A stretch of 64,000 nucleotides of DNA from Streptomyces sp. BK208 (lineage in GTDB: Bacteria > Actinomycetota > Actinomycetes > Streptomycetales > Streptomycetaceae). The stretch covers positions 930,001 through 994,000 of the forward strand of contig NZ_SOAV01000001.1 in assembly GCF_004364245.1 (NCBI RefSeq). The letters run 5' to 3'. Shown here in pieces: positions 1-7,332 of this stretch (the stretch's first letter is position 1; every line of letters starts with the position of its first letter). Below the pieces are notes generated by a model, which was not told the DNA's origin, did no database searches, and saw only the letters and a list, made by a program, of their open reading frames with translations. The translations under genes were made by a program, and so were the position numbers.

Positions 1-216
1 CTTGGCCTGGCTGTACTGGGCGGTCAGCTTCGCCTGCGAGAAGGCGAGGATGAAGTGCCGCCGCCCCCAGAGCTGACGGACGTACTCCATGAGGGAAGGC
101 CTGGCGCCGCTCACGGACAGCCCGTACTTGGCGGCGAGCCGGGCCGGTGTGAGGCCCTCGTCGGGCGACACGGGCTTGGTCATGGCGACCGTGCCGTCGT
201 GCGTTGTCTCACTCAC
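1..216 (-). CDS. ABC-2 type polysaccharide export permease, N-terminal fragment
   Basis: Only the first 72 codons lie in the window; the gene continues past position 1. The frame is open to the window edge and ends in a stretch (GRRHFILAFSQAKL then AQYSQAK) typical of the cytoplasmic N-terminus of Wzm/TagG-type permeases. These export O-antigen, teichoic acid or other undecaprenol-linked glycans together with a Wzt/TagH ATPase. No membrane span is reached in the fragment. I chose the GTG at 214-216; an ATG at 181-183 would shorten the protein by 11 residues, and neither has a strong ribosome binding site. It lies downstream of a glycosyltransferase on the same strand with a 97-base gap, which fits a glycan export role. 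The family assignment rests on this short motif only. Confidence 0.7.
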   Translation of the reverse strand, partial: MSETTHDGTVAMTKPVSPDEGLTPARLAAKYGLSVSGARPSLMEYVRQLWGRRHFILAFSQAKLTAQYSQAK

Positions 217-313
217 TGGTGGATACTTTCGTCTTCGGAAATGCTCGGCCGTGCGGGCCTGGCATGGACCTGGGTGCCCCGCTGGGGGCCGGAACGCTCT
301 CGGTACGAGCTTG

Positions 314-1198
314 TCAGATCACCGGAGGACGGCCCAGCCGGGTCAGGCGCCACACCGTACGCCACCGCATGGGCCGGCGGGGACCGCACGGGGTGGCCCA
401 GCCCTCGCGGAAGCCGCCGAACCAGGCCTTCAGGGCGGGGCGCGAGGGCCGGCGCAGCAGGGTGAGCGCCATCCAGACCCCGAGGTAGACCGGGACCAGG
501 AGCGCGGGGAGGTTGCGGCGGGCGAGCCAGACCCGGTTGCGGGCGACCATGCGGTGGTAGACCGCGTGCCGCGAGGGGGCGGTCGTGGGGTGGTTCAGCA
601 CCATGTCGGACCGGTAGTCGATCATCCAGCCCGCGTCGAGGGCCCGCCAGGCCAGGTCGGTCTCCTCGTGGGCGTAGAAGAACGCGTCCGGCAGCCCGCC
701 GACCTGGGTGAGGACGCGGGTGCGCACCGCGTTGGCGCCGCCGAGGAAGGTGGTGACCCGGGAGGAGCGCATCGGGTCGGAGGCGCGCAGCCGCGGGACG
801 TGCCGGCGCTGGGTCTCGCCGGTGTCCGGGTCGGCGATGCGGAAGCTGATGATGCCCAGCTCGTCGTCGGCCGCGAAGGCCCGGCGGCACAGCTCGGCGG
901 TGTCGGTGCGGGCGAGAAGGCCGTCGTCGTCGAGGAAGAGCAGGACGTCGACGTCGCTGCCGCCGGGGCCGAAGGCCTCGATGCCGACGTTGCGGCCGCC
1001 GGGGATGCCCAGGTTCTCGGGCAGCTCGACGGTGCGCACACCGGCCGGCACCTCCGGGACGGGCGCGCCGTTGCCGACCACGACGACCTGGACCGGGTCG
1101 CCGTCCTGCTTGGCGACCGAGTCGAGCAGGGCGCGCAGTTCCTCGGGGCGGTTGCCCATCGTGATGACGACGGCGCCGACCTTCATGGGCGTGCTCAC
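314..1198 (-). CDS. Glycosyltransferase family 2
   Basis: A 294-residue GT-A glycosyltransferase. It opens with a Rossmann-like strand (VGAVVITMGNRPEELRALLD), has the nucleotide-binding LPENLGIPGGRNVGIEA segment, and carries a DDD metal-binding triad in LLFLDDDGLL. An acceptor-side ED-like motif lies in AHEETDLAWRALDAG, as in rhamnosyl- and galactofuranosyl-type GT2 enzymes. A hydrophobic C-terminal stretch (LPALLVPVYLGVWMALTLL) suggests membrane association. The GTG start at 1196-1198 overlaps the stop of the upstream CDP-alcohol phosphotransferase by four bases, indicating translational coupling; an in-frame ATG at 1184-1186 is the alternative. By context it probably adds a sugar to a lipid- or phosphate-linked envelope glycan before export. 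Donor and acceptor cannot be read from sequence. Confidence 0.85.
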   Translation of the reverse strand: MSTPMKVGAVVITMGNRPEELRALLDSVAKQDGDPVQVVVVGNGAPVPEVPAGVRTVELPENLGIPGGRNVGIEAFGPGGSDVDVLLFLDDDGLLARTDTAELCRRAFAADDELGIISFRIADPDTGETQRRHVPRLRASDPMRSSRVTTFLGGANAVRTRVLTQVGGLPDAFFYAHEETDLAWRALDAGWMIDYRSDMVLNHPTTAPSRHAVYHRMVARNRVWLARRNLPALLVPVYLGVWMALTLLRRPSRPALKAWFGGFREGWATPCGPRRPMRWRTVWRLTRLGRPPVI

Positions 1199-1974
1199 TT
1201 CAGCCTGCTGGAGGCGAGGATGGACACCAGGTGCAGCAGGGTCTGCAGCAGGGCGATGCCGGCGAGCACGGCGGTGCCGAGGCGGGTGAAGAACAGGTCG
1301 CCGCGCGCCTGGTCGACGACGGCGAGGACGAGGATCAGCAGGGACGCCTCGATGCCGAGGATCAGCCGGTGGAACTTGAGCGCCCCGGCGGCCCGGCGGG
1401 CCAGTGCCATGCCGGAGGAGCGGATCTCGGAGGCGGCCTCCTTGACCGGGGGCATCCCGTTCTGGTGCCGGGCGACGCCCACCAGGTCGGTCTCGGCCTT
1501 GATCAGGATGGCGCCGAGCGCGGCCAGGGTGCCGAGGAAGGCCCACAGCCAGTCGATCCGGCCGGTGCCCCAGAGGTCGGCGGCGCGCAGGCCGAGGCCG
1601 ACCAGGACGGCGGCGTCGGTGAGGTAGGCGCCCACGCGGTCCAGGTAGACGCCGCCGAGCGAGTACTGCTTGCGCCAGCGGGCGATCTCGCCGTCGACGC
1701 AGTCCAGCAGCAGGTACAGCTGGACCGCGACCACGCCGAGCACGGCGCCCCAGATGCCCGGCACGAGCAGCGCCGGGGCCGCGAGCACGCCGCACACGGT
1801 CATCAGATACGTGAGCTGGTTGGGCGTGACCCTGGTGTTCACCAGGTAGCGGTCGATCCGCAGCGAGACCTCGCGCATGTAGAGGCGTCCCGCCCAGTGC
1901 TCACCGCTGCGCCGGTCCTTGACCCCCGCGGGATGGACGACCGGGCGTAGTTCAGCTACCGATGGCCTTGACAT
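1195..1974 (-). CDS. CDP-alcohol phosphatidyltransferase family protein with altered catalytic motif
   Basis: A 259-residue integral membrane protein of the CDP-OH_P_transf family, which moves a phospho-alcohol from CDP-alcohol to an acceptor hydroxyl. The signature DxxDGxxAR(x8)GxxxDxxxD is visible from residue 91: D91, D94, G95, A98, R99, G108 and D112 are present, but the last position, normally Asp (the proposed base), is Ala116. About five hydrophobic spans follow. It begins at the ATG at 1972-1974, inside the last 23 bases of the upstream dehydrogenase gene, and ends in a four-base overlap with the glycosyltransferase. I recall actinobacterial relatives with His at the last Asp position, so this may be a subfamily trait rather than decay. 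Neighbours suggest a glycerol-phosphate-like or polyol-phosphate donor. Confidence 0.85.
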   Translation of the reverse strand: MSRPSVAELRPVVHPAGVKDRRSGEHWAGRLYMREVSLRIDRYLVNTRVTPNQLTYLMTVCGVLAAPALLVPGIWGAVLGVVAVQLYLLLDCVDGEIARWRKQYSLGGVYLDRVGAYLTDAAVLVGLGLRAADLWGTGRIDWLWAFLGTLAALGAILIKAETDLVGVARHQNGMPPVKEAASEIRSSGMALARRAAGALKFHRLILGIEASLLILVLAVVDQARGDLFFTRLGTAVLAGIALLQTLLHLVSILASSRLK

Positions 1975-3013
1975 AGTCGGCGTACAGGTCCTTGATCTGG
2001 TCGGTTTTCAGGTCGAGGTGCTCGAGGATCGTGTAGCGGCCGGGCCGCGTCTGGGGGGCGTACTCCACGGCCTGGAAGAACTCCTCGGGCGTGAACCCGA
2101 TCTCCTCGGGCAGCACCGGCAGCCCGTGCCGCCGCAGGACCGCCGCCATGTGGACGGACTCCTCGTGGGCCCCGCGCAGGTACATCGCGAAGGCCGCGCC
2201 CAGACCGCACTGCTCGCCGTGGGCGGCCGCGCGCTCGGGGAAGAGCAGGTCGAAGGCGTGGTTGATCTCGTGGCAGGCGCCCGAGGACGGCCGTGAGTCG
2301 CCGGAGACCGACATGGCGATGCCGCTGAGCACCAGCGCCTCGGCCAGCACCTGGAGGAACTCGTTGTCGCCGATGCCGCCGGGGTGCCGGAGCACGGCCT
2401 CACCGGCCTGGCGGGCCATCGCGGCGGCCAGACCGTCGATCCGCTCGCCCTTGACCCGGTTGGCCAGCTCCCAGTCCGCGATCGCGGAGACGTTGGAGAC
2501 GGCGTCGCCGATGCCGGCCCGCACGAAACGGGCCGGGGCCGCGCGGATGACGTCCAGGTCGATGACGACGGCGATCGGGTTCGGCACACCGTAGGAGCCG
2601 CGGCCCGCGTCGTTGTCGAGGGTCGCGACCGGGGAGCACAGGCCGTCGTGCGCGAGGTTCGTCGGCACGGCGACCAGCGGGAGGCCGACGCGCGCCGCCG
2701 CGAACTTGGCGCAGTCGATGATCTTGCCGCCGCCGAGGCCGACGACCGCGTCGTAGTGGCCGCCCTTCATGGCACCGGCCAGTTTGATCGCGTCGTCCAG
2801 GGTGCCGCCGCCGACCTCGTACCAGTCGGCGCCGGGCAGGGACGGGGCGACACGGTCGCGCAGCCGGGCGCCCGAGCCGCCGCTGACGGCGACGGCGAGC
2901 TTGCCCGAGTGGGAGATGCGCTCGTCGGCGAGCACGCCCCCCAGGTCGTCGAGGGCACCCGCGCGGATGTCCACGACGACCGGCGACGGGATGAGCCTCG
3001 TCAGTACTGGCAC
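1952..3013 (-). CDS. Glycerol-1-phosphate dehydrogenase-like protein (Fe-ADH / EgsA-AraM type)
   Basis: A 353-residue protein of the iron-containing alcohol dehydrogenase superfamily, closest in motif to sn-glycerol-1-phosphate dehydrogenases. It has the NAD-binding glycine stretch VVGLGGGKIIDCAKFAA, the family signature PTNLAHDGLCSPVA, and metal-binding histidines in ACHEINHAFD and AAAHGEQCGLG. Archaeal EgsA and Bacillus AraM reduce dihydroxyacetone phosphate to glycerol-1-phosphate with NAD(P)H. It starts at a GTG (3011-3013) inside the end of the upstream nucleotidyltransferase gene (13-base overlap) and overlaps the next gene by 23 bases, so it is part of one coupled operon. With a nucleotidyltransferase and two CDP-alcohol phosphotransferases beside it, it could supply the polyol-phosphate that is activated to a CDP-alcohol. 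Substrate stereochemistry is inferred only from family. Confidence 0.85.
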   Translation of the reverse strand: MPVLTRLIPSPVVVDIRAGALDDLGGVLADERISHSGKLAVAVSGGSGARLRDRVAPSLPGADWYEVGGGTLDDAIKLAGAMKGGHYDAVVGLGGGKIIDCAKFAAARVGLPLVAVPTNLAHDGLCSPVATLDNDAGRGSYGVPNPIAVVIDLDVIRAAPARFVRAGIGDAVSNVSAIADWELANRVKGERIDGLAAAMARQAGEAVLRHPGGIGDNEFLQVLAEALVLSGIAMSVSGDSRPSSGACHEINHAFDLLFPERAAAHGEQCGLGAAFAMYLRGAHEESVHMAAVLRRHGLPVLPEEIGFTPEEFFQAVEYAPQTRPGRYTILEHLDLKTDQIKDLYADYVKAIGS

Positions 3014-3753
3014 GCGATCTCCCTGCCCTTGGCGAGGTCGTCGTGGTTGTCGATCTCGACCCACTTGACGTCGCCGATCGGCTCCACGTCGACCTTGAAG
3101 CCGCGGTTGACGAGCTCCTGGTAGCCGTCCTCGTAGTACAGCTGCGGGTCGCGCTCGAAGGTGGCCTTCAGCGCGTCGGCCAGGTCGGCGGCGGCCTCTC
3201 CCTCGATGAGGGTGACGCCGATGTACTCGCCGGTCGCCTCGGCCGGGTCCATCAGCTTGGTGATGCGCTGGACGCCCTTGTCGGGGTCGACGACGACCTT
3301 CATCTCCTCCTCGGCGAGGTTCTTCACCGTGTCGAGCGCGAGGATGATCTTCTTGCCGTCGCCGCGGGCGGCGAGCAGGGTCTTCTCGACGGAGACCGGG
3401 TGCACGGTGTCGCCGTTGGCGAGGATCACGCCGTCCTTGAGGGCGTCACGGCCGCACCACAGGGAGTAGGCGTTGTTCCACTCCTCGGCCTTGTCGTTGT
3501 CGATGAGGGTGAGCTTGACGCCGTACTTCTGCTCCAGCTCCTCCTTGCGGTCGTACACGGCTTCCTTGCGGTAGCCGACGATGATCCCGACCTCGGTCAG
3601 GCCGACCTCGGCGAAGTTCGCCAGGGTCAGGTCCAGCACCGTGATGCTGTCCTCCGCACCCTCGGGGCCGACCGGGACCAGCGCCTTCGGCAGGGTGTCG
3701 GTGTAGGGGCGCAGACGGCGTCCGGCGCCGGCCGCCAGCACGAGGCCGATCAT
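3001..3753 (-). CDS. Nucleotidyltransferase (CDP-alcohol / sugar-phosphate type)
   Basis: A 250-residue NTP_transferase protein. The N-terminal pyrophosphorylase loop is clear (LVLAAGAGRRLRPYTDTLPK, residues 4-23), followed by NNAYSLWCGRDAL and ILANGDTVHP, which carries the metal-binding Asp. The NNAYSL motif is typical of the phosphocholine/inositol-1-phosphate cytidylyltransferase branch rather than of glucose-1-phosphate enzymes. I infer that it activates a small phosphorylated polyol or amino-alcohol with CTP to give the CDP-alcohol used by the two neighbouring phosphotransferases. The ATG start overlaps the stop of the DUF5941 gene by four bases (ATGA). The exact nucleotide and substrate are not determinable by eye. 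Confidence 0.88.
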   Translation of the reverse strand: MIGLVLAAGAGRRLRPYTDTLPKALVPVGPEGAEDSITVLDLTLANFAEVGLTEVGIIVGYRKEAVYDRKEELEQKYGVKLTLIDNDKAEEWNNAYSLWCGRDALKDGVILANGDTVHPVSVEKTLLAARGDGKKIILALDTVKNLAEEEMKVVVDPDKGVQRITKLMDPAEATGEYIGVTLIEGEAAADLADALKATFERDPQLYYEDGYQELVNRGFKVDVEPIGDVKWVEIDNHDDLAKGREIACQY

Positions 3754-5570
3754 GCGGGTTCTCCTTCGTCGTGTACGGCGGGTGCGCCGACCTTGTGGGC
3801 GGCGACCCAGAAGCGGATGCTCTCGACGAGCACCACGAGCGCCACGGCCACGGCGAGGACCGTGAGCGCGACCTTGAACTGTGTGGCGGTGAGCAGCACG
3901 GCCAGCACGCAGATCACCAGCGTGCGGCCCTCGTGCCCCCCGATCGTCCGCACCAGCCACTGCGGCGGCGCGCCCGCGTCGCCGCGGATGCGGTAGACCG
4001 TGTCGTAGTGATGGTAGGCGACCGCGGCCACCAGCCCGAAAGCCGCCGGAAGGGCCCCGTTCACGTCGGCCTTCGCGGCCAGGAACAGGACGGTGAGGTA
4101 CTCGGCGGCCCGGAAGAACGGCGGGACCAGCCAGTCGAGGGCGCCCTTGAGAGGACGGGCGACGGCGACTGCGGAGGTCAGCACGTAGACGAGCGCGGCG
4201 ACCAGCGGCCAGGGGCCGCCGAAGTCGGTGAGGGCGGCCGTCGCGACGACGGCGGCGCCGCCGAGCAGGGCGACGGCGGGAGCGGTGAACCCGGGCAGCC
4301 GGCGGGCGGCCGGGCGCAGGCCGCGGGCGGCGGCCTCGGCGAGCGGACCCGAGTCGGCGAGGTCGGCCAGCGCCTTCGCCGCCCGGTCGGTGCGCACGGC
4401 CTTGCGGGTCAGCGAGCGCAGGACGCGGCCGGCGGTGGTGTACGTCGCGGCGAACGCGCAGCCGATCAGCAGCGCGTAGAACGTGATCCGGGGCGTGGTG
4501 AGCGCGGTGAGGACGGCGATCATGGCCCAGCGTTCGCCGATGGGCAGCACGATCATGCGGCGCACCCAGACCGTCCAGCCGACGCTGTCGAGCTTGTCGG
4601 AGAGGGCGGCGGTGGGGCTGGTGTTGGCGGAGGCGTCGTGATTGGCCTCGTTGAAGGAGAAGTCGACGACGTGCCGGCAGGTCTGGAGGACCATCGCGCC
4701 GAGTGCGAGCGCCCATACGTCGTCGTGGCCGCCGCGGGCGGCTCCCAGGGCGAGGCCCGCGTAGTAGGCGTACTCCTTGGCGCGGTCGAAGGTGGCGTCG
4801 AGCCAGGCGCCGAGCGTGGAGTACTGCAGGGAGTAGCGGGCCAGCTGTCCGTCGGTGCAGTCGAGGACGAAGGAGGCGATGAGCAGGACGCCGGCGGCGA
4901 CGAAGCCGCCGCGGGTCCCGGTGGCGGCGCAGCCGGCCGCTATGAGCGCGGTGACCAGCGAGGCGGTGGTGACCTGGTTGGGAGTCAGGCCGCGGCGCGC
5001 GCACCAGCGGGCGATGTAGCGGGAGTAGGGGCTGACGAGGTGGGTGGTGACGAAGCCGTCGCGGGCCTTGACCGCCGACTTCAGGCGTACGGCCTCGTCG
5101 TCCACGGCGGCGACGGCCTGCCGTGCCTCGTTGCGGGCCTGCGGGTCGGCGGGGACGGCGGCGACGAGGCTGCCGAGTTCGGGGCGGTGCACGTCGGCAC
5201 CGTCGGCGTCGAGGGCGGCCGCGATCCGGTCGGCGAGGCTGTCGACGGCCACCGCGGTGCCGCCGCCCGCCGAGTTCTCGCGGGCCATCGCGCGGGTCAT
5301 CGCCTGGCGGGCGGCCGGCTGGGCGGTCACCGCGCCCGGGATCGCGGCGAGCGGGAAGCGAGGGTCGGTGAGGCCGAGGCGCAGGGCGTGCGGGTGGCCC
5401 ACGAAGCGGGCGTCGACCACGGCGACCCGCTCCTCGCCCGGGACCCGGGCCAGGAGGGTCTCGGCGTCGGCCGCGCCGGAGGCGAGGTGCACGTCGAAGC
5501 CCAGGGACCGCAGCTCGCCCTCGATCGACGAACCGGGGACCTGCTGACCGGTGAGGATGGCGGTCGGCAA
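3750..5570 (-). CDS. CDP-alcohol phosphotransferase fused to DUF5941
   Basis: A 606-residue membrane protein in three parts. Residues 1-170 are a soluble N-terminal domain with a conserved-looking VVDARFVGHPHALRLGL stretch. Residues 175-320 form a CDP-alcohol phosphotransferase domain with an intact catalytic motif: D237, D240, G241, A244, R245, G254, D258, D262. Residues 400-606 are a hydrophobic C-terminal region matching what NCBI calls DUF5941. The start is TTG at 5568-5570, supported by an AGGGAG ribosome binding site nine bases upstream; no ATG or GTG in frame is better placed. It is the first gene of the six-gene minus-strand operon. The enzyme likely transfers a phospho-alcohol from a CDP-donor to a membrane acceptor; the role of the N-terminal domain is unknown. 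Confidence 0.85.
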   Translation of the reverse strand: MPTAILTGQQVPGSSIEGELRSLGFDVHLASGAADAETLLARVPGEERVAVVDARFVGHPHALRLGLTDPRFPLAAIPGAVTAQPAARQAMTRAMARENSAGGGTAVAVDSLADRIAAALDADGADVHRPELGSLVAAVPADPQARNEARQAVAAVDDEAVRLKSAVKARDGFVTTHLVSPYSRYIARWCARRGLTPNQVTTASLVTALIAAGCAATGTRGGFVAAGVLLIASFVLDCTDGQLARYSLQYSTLGAWLDATFDRAKEYAYYAGLALGAARGGHDDVWALALGAMVLQTCRHVVDFSFNEANHDASANTSPTAALSDKLDSVGWTVWVRRMIVLPIGERWAMIAVLTALTTPRITFYALLIGCAFAATYTTAGRVLRSLTRKAVRTDRAAKALADLADSGPLAEAAARGLRPAARRLPGFTAPAVALLGGAAVVATAALTDFGGPWPLVAALVYVLTSAVAVARPLKGALDWLVPPFFRAAEYLTVLFLAAKADVNGALPAAFGLVAAVAYHHYDTVYRIRGDAGAPPQWLVRTIGGHEGRTLVICVLAVLLTATQFKVALTVLAVAVALVVLVESIRFWVAAHKVGAPAVHDEGEPA

Positions 5571-5903
5571 CCGAACTCACTCCCTGGTGCCGGCGCCTGG
5601 ACGCCGGGCCTGTGCATGGTGGAGCGCCCGTGCCTGGGGCACCCGGGCGGCATGTCGGCAGAGGTTATCGGATGCCGGGAACGCCGTGTTCACCGCCCGT
5701 TTCACGGTCGGTCGACGCCGCTTGCTCCCGCCTTTGCCGCGATCATCATCGTGGATCCGGGGCCCGCCCCACAAACCGCGCTCCCAGACCGGGCATCGCG
5801 GACATCGCACAGTGTCCGCGCTCGTTCGCGCAGGGTCAGGCCACTCCTCGGCGGCCCGTGCGCCCGTTCGGCGGACGCGGCACCTCCCCTTACCCCGCAC
5901 CGT

Positions 5904-5934
5904 CCTGACCTGCGGGGCGTTTCCCCAGGTCAGG
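5904..5934. promoter_or_regulatory. Long inverted repeat between divergent operons
   Basis: Arms 5904-5912 (CCTGACCTG) and 5926-5934 (CAGGTCAGG) are perfect inverted copies, extended inside by GGG (5914-5916) and CCC (5923-5925). The repeat lies in the 476-base space between the divergent glycan operon (start 5570) and the CDF exporter (start 6047). A terminator is unlikely because neither flanking gene runs into it and there is no T-run. It is best read as an operator or 5' UTR hairpin of the metal exporter. The remaining sequence of this space (5571-5903, 5935-6046) shows no convincing gene; the in-frame upstream ATG at 5939 lacks a ribosome binding site. Confidence 0.45.
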
Positions 5935-6046
5935 GCAGATGACAACGGTGTTCAGTGCCGCGTTGCCGGATACCCCCTGCCCGTTGTTGACTGGCGTGCG
6001 GGCGCCGGATGCCGGGCGTCCTCGCGGACGAGGAGGCGGCTTTCTC

Positions 6047-6985
6047 ATGGGGGCTGGGCACGATCACGGGCACGCGCACGGAGGGCACGCCGGCGGGACG
6101 GCGACCGCCGCGTACCGGGGCAGGCTGCGGGTGGCGCTGGCGATCACCCTGACCGTCATGGTCGTGGAGATCGTCGGCGGGCTGGTCGCCGACTCGCTCG
6201 CGCTGATCGCCGACGCCGCGCACATGGCGACGGACGCGCTGGGGCTCGGCATGGCCCTGCTGGCCGTCCACTTCGCGAGCCGCCCGCCGAGCGACCGGCG
6301 CACCTTCGGCTACGCCCGGGCCGAGATCCTCGCCGCCCTGGCGAACTGCCTGCTGCTGCTCGGGGTCGGCGGCTACGTGCTGTACGAGGCGATCGACCGG
6401 TTCCTCACGCCGGCCGACACCGCGGGCGGGACCACCGTGGTCTTCGGCGCGATCGGCCTGGTGGCGAACATGGTGTCGCTGACGCTGCTGATGCGCGGCC
6501 AGAAGGAGAGCCTGAACGTGCGGGGCGCCTTCCTGGAGGTGGCGGCGGACGCGCTCGGCTCCCTGGCGGTGATCGTCTCGGCGCTGGTGATCCTGGCCAC
6601 GGGCTGGCAGCCCGCCGACCCGATCGCATCCCTGTTCATCGGTCTGATGATCGTGCCGCGCACCTGGCGGTTGCTGGGCGAGACCCTGGACGTGCTGCTC
6701 GAGGCGGCCCCCAAGGGTGTGGACATCGCCGAGGTGCGCGCGCACATACTGGCCCTGGACGACGTCGAGGACGTGCACGACCTGCACGCCTGGACGATCA
6801 CCTCGGGCATGCCGGTGCTGTCGGCGCATGTGGTGGTGGACGGCGACGCGCTGAACGCGATCGGCCACGAGAAGATGCTCCACGAACTGCAGGGCTGCCT
6901 GGGCGACCACTTCGACGTGGAGCACTGCACCTTCCAGCTGGAGCCCAGCGGTCACGCGGAGCACGAGGCGCGGCTGTGCCGCTGA
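6047..6985 (+). CDS. Cation diffusion facilitator (CDF) metal exporter
   Basis: A 312-residue zinc/cadmium/cobalt-type exporter (CzcD/ZitB class) that exchanges divalent metal for protons across the cytoplasmic membrane. A His-rich N-terminus (HDHGHAHGGH, residues 5-14) precedes six membrane helices. The transport site in helix 2 is H59xxxD63. In helix 5 the usual HxxxD is E164xxxD168, so His is replaced by Glu, which may alter metal preference. A cytoplasmic C-terminal domain (VEDVHDLHAWTITSG) fits the dimerising CDF fold, and extra His and Cys residues sit at the end (DVEHCTF, HAEHEARLCR). The start at 6047 is chosen for the GAGGAGG ribosome binding site about ten bases upstream; an in-frame ATG at 5939 would add an uncharacteristic 36 residues. 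The gene is monocistronic. Confidence 0.9.
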   Translation: MGAGHDHGHAHGGHAGGTATAAYRGRLRVALAITLTVMVVEIVGGLVADSLALIADAAHMATDALGLGMALLAVHFASRPPSDRRTFGYARAEILAALANCLLLLGVGGYVLYEAIDRFLTPADTAGGTTVVFGAIGLVANMVSLTLLMRGQKESLNVRGAFLEVAADALGSLAVIVSALVILATGWQPADPIASLFIGLMIVPRTWRLLGETLDVLLEAAPKGVDIAEVRAHILALDDVEDVHDLHAWTITSGMPVLSAHVVVDGDALNAIGHEKMLHELQGCLGDHFDVEHCTFQLEPSGHAEHEARLCR

Positions 6986-6996
6986 GCGGCAGCGGG

Positions 6997-7076
6997 GGCA
7001 CGGCGCGGCCGGCGCGCGGGGCATGGCGCGTCGCGCGGGACTCGGCACGGCGCGGCCGGCGTGCGCCCCGGGGCGC
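6997..7076. repeat. 18-bp direct repeat pair and 14-bp palindrome 3' of the CDF gene
   Basis: The same 18-bp GC-only-plus-one-A sequence occurs at 6997-7014 and 7044-7061. It is followed at once by a perfect 14-bp palindrome (GCGCCCCGGGGCGC, 7063-7076), which could work as a terminator stem for the CDF transcript. This is part of the 347-base gap before idi; apart from the repeat and the GTGCCG cluster described separately I see no gene in it. Confidence 0.45.
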
Positions 7077-7259
7077 GCAGGCATCGGACCGCGCCGCCGA
7101 ACACCCCCGTACGCTCCCGCTCCACCGCGGTGACCTACCGCTTTCCGCTGCCCGGAGGTTCCCGGCGGGTCGCTCCCGGGAACGATCGTCCATCGGACCC
7201 CTGCTCGGTGTCCGACCGGTCGTCGCCGGTGCCCGCTCGGGCACCCGGGACATGCGGGT

Positions 7260-7298
7260 GTGCCGGGAAGTGCCGAGAGTGCCGGATTCGTACGGCAC
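7260..7298. promoter_or_regulatory. Phased GTGCCG repeats upstream of idi
   Basis: GTGCCG occurs three times in direct orientation at 7260-7265, 7270-7275 and 7279-7284, spaced about one helical turn, and once inverted (CGGCAC) at 7293-7298. The block ends 34 bases before the idi start. Such phased hexamers are what a cooperative activator or repressor site looks like; no cognate regulator is identified. Confidence 0.4.
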
Positions 7299-7332
7299 AC
7301 TTGGGGCGCGAGGACCGATGTGAAGGATGGGT

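Noticed and set aside
3771-5942. A 723-codon plus-strand frame opposite the DUF5941 gene
   Set aside because: The sense strand encodes a recognisable CDP-alcohol phosphotransferase; the antisense product is Gly/Glu/Ala-rich with no fold signal and no suitable ribosome binding site.
5571-6046. N-terminal extension of the CDF exporter from the ATG at 5939
   Set aside because: It overlaps the inverted repeat, lacks a ribosome binding site and gives a Pro/Arg-rich extension not typical of the family; the GAGGAGG site supports 6047.
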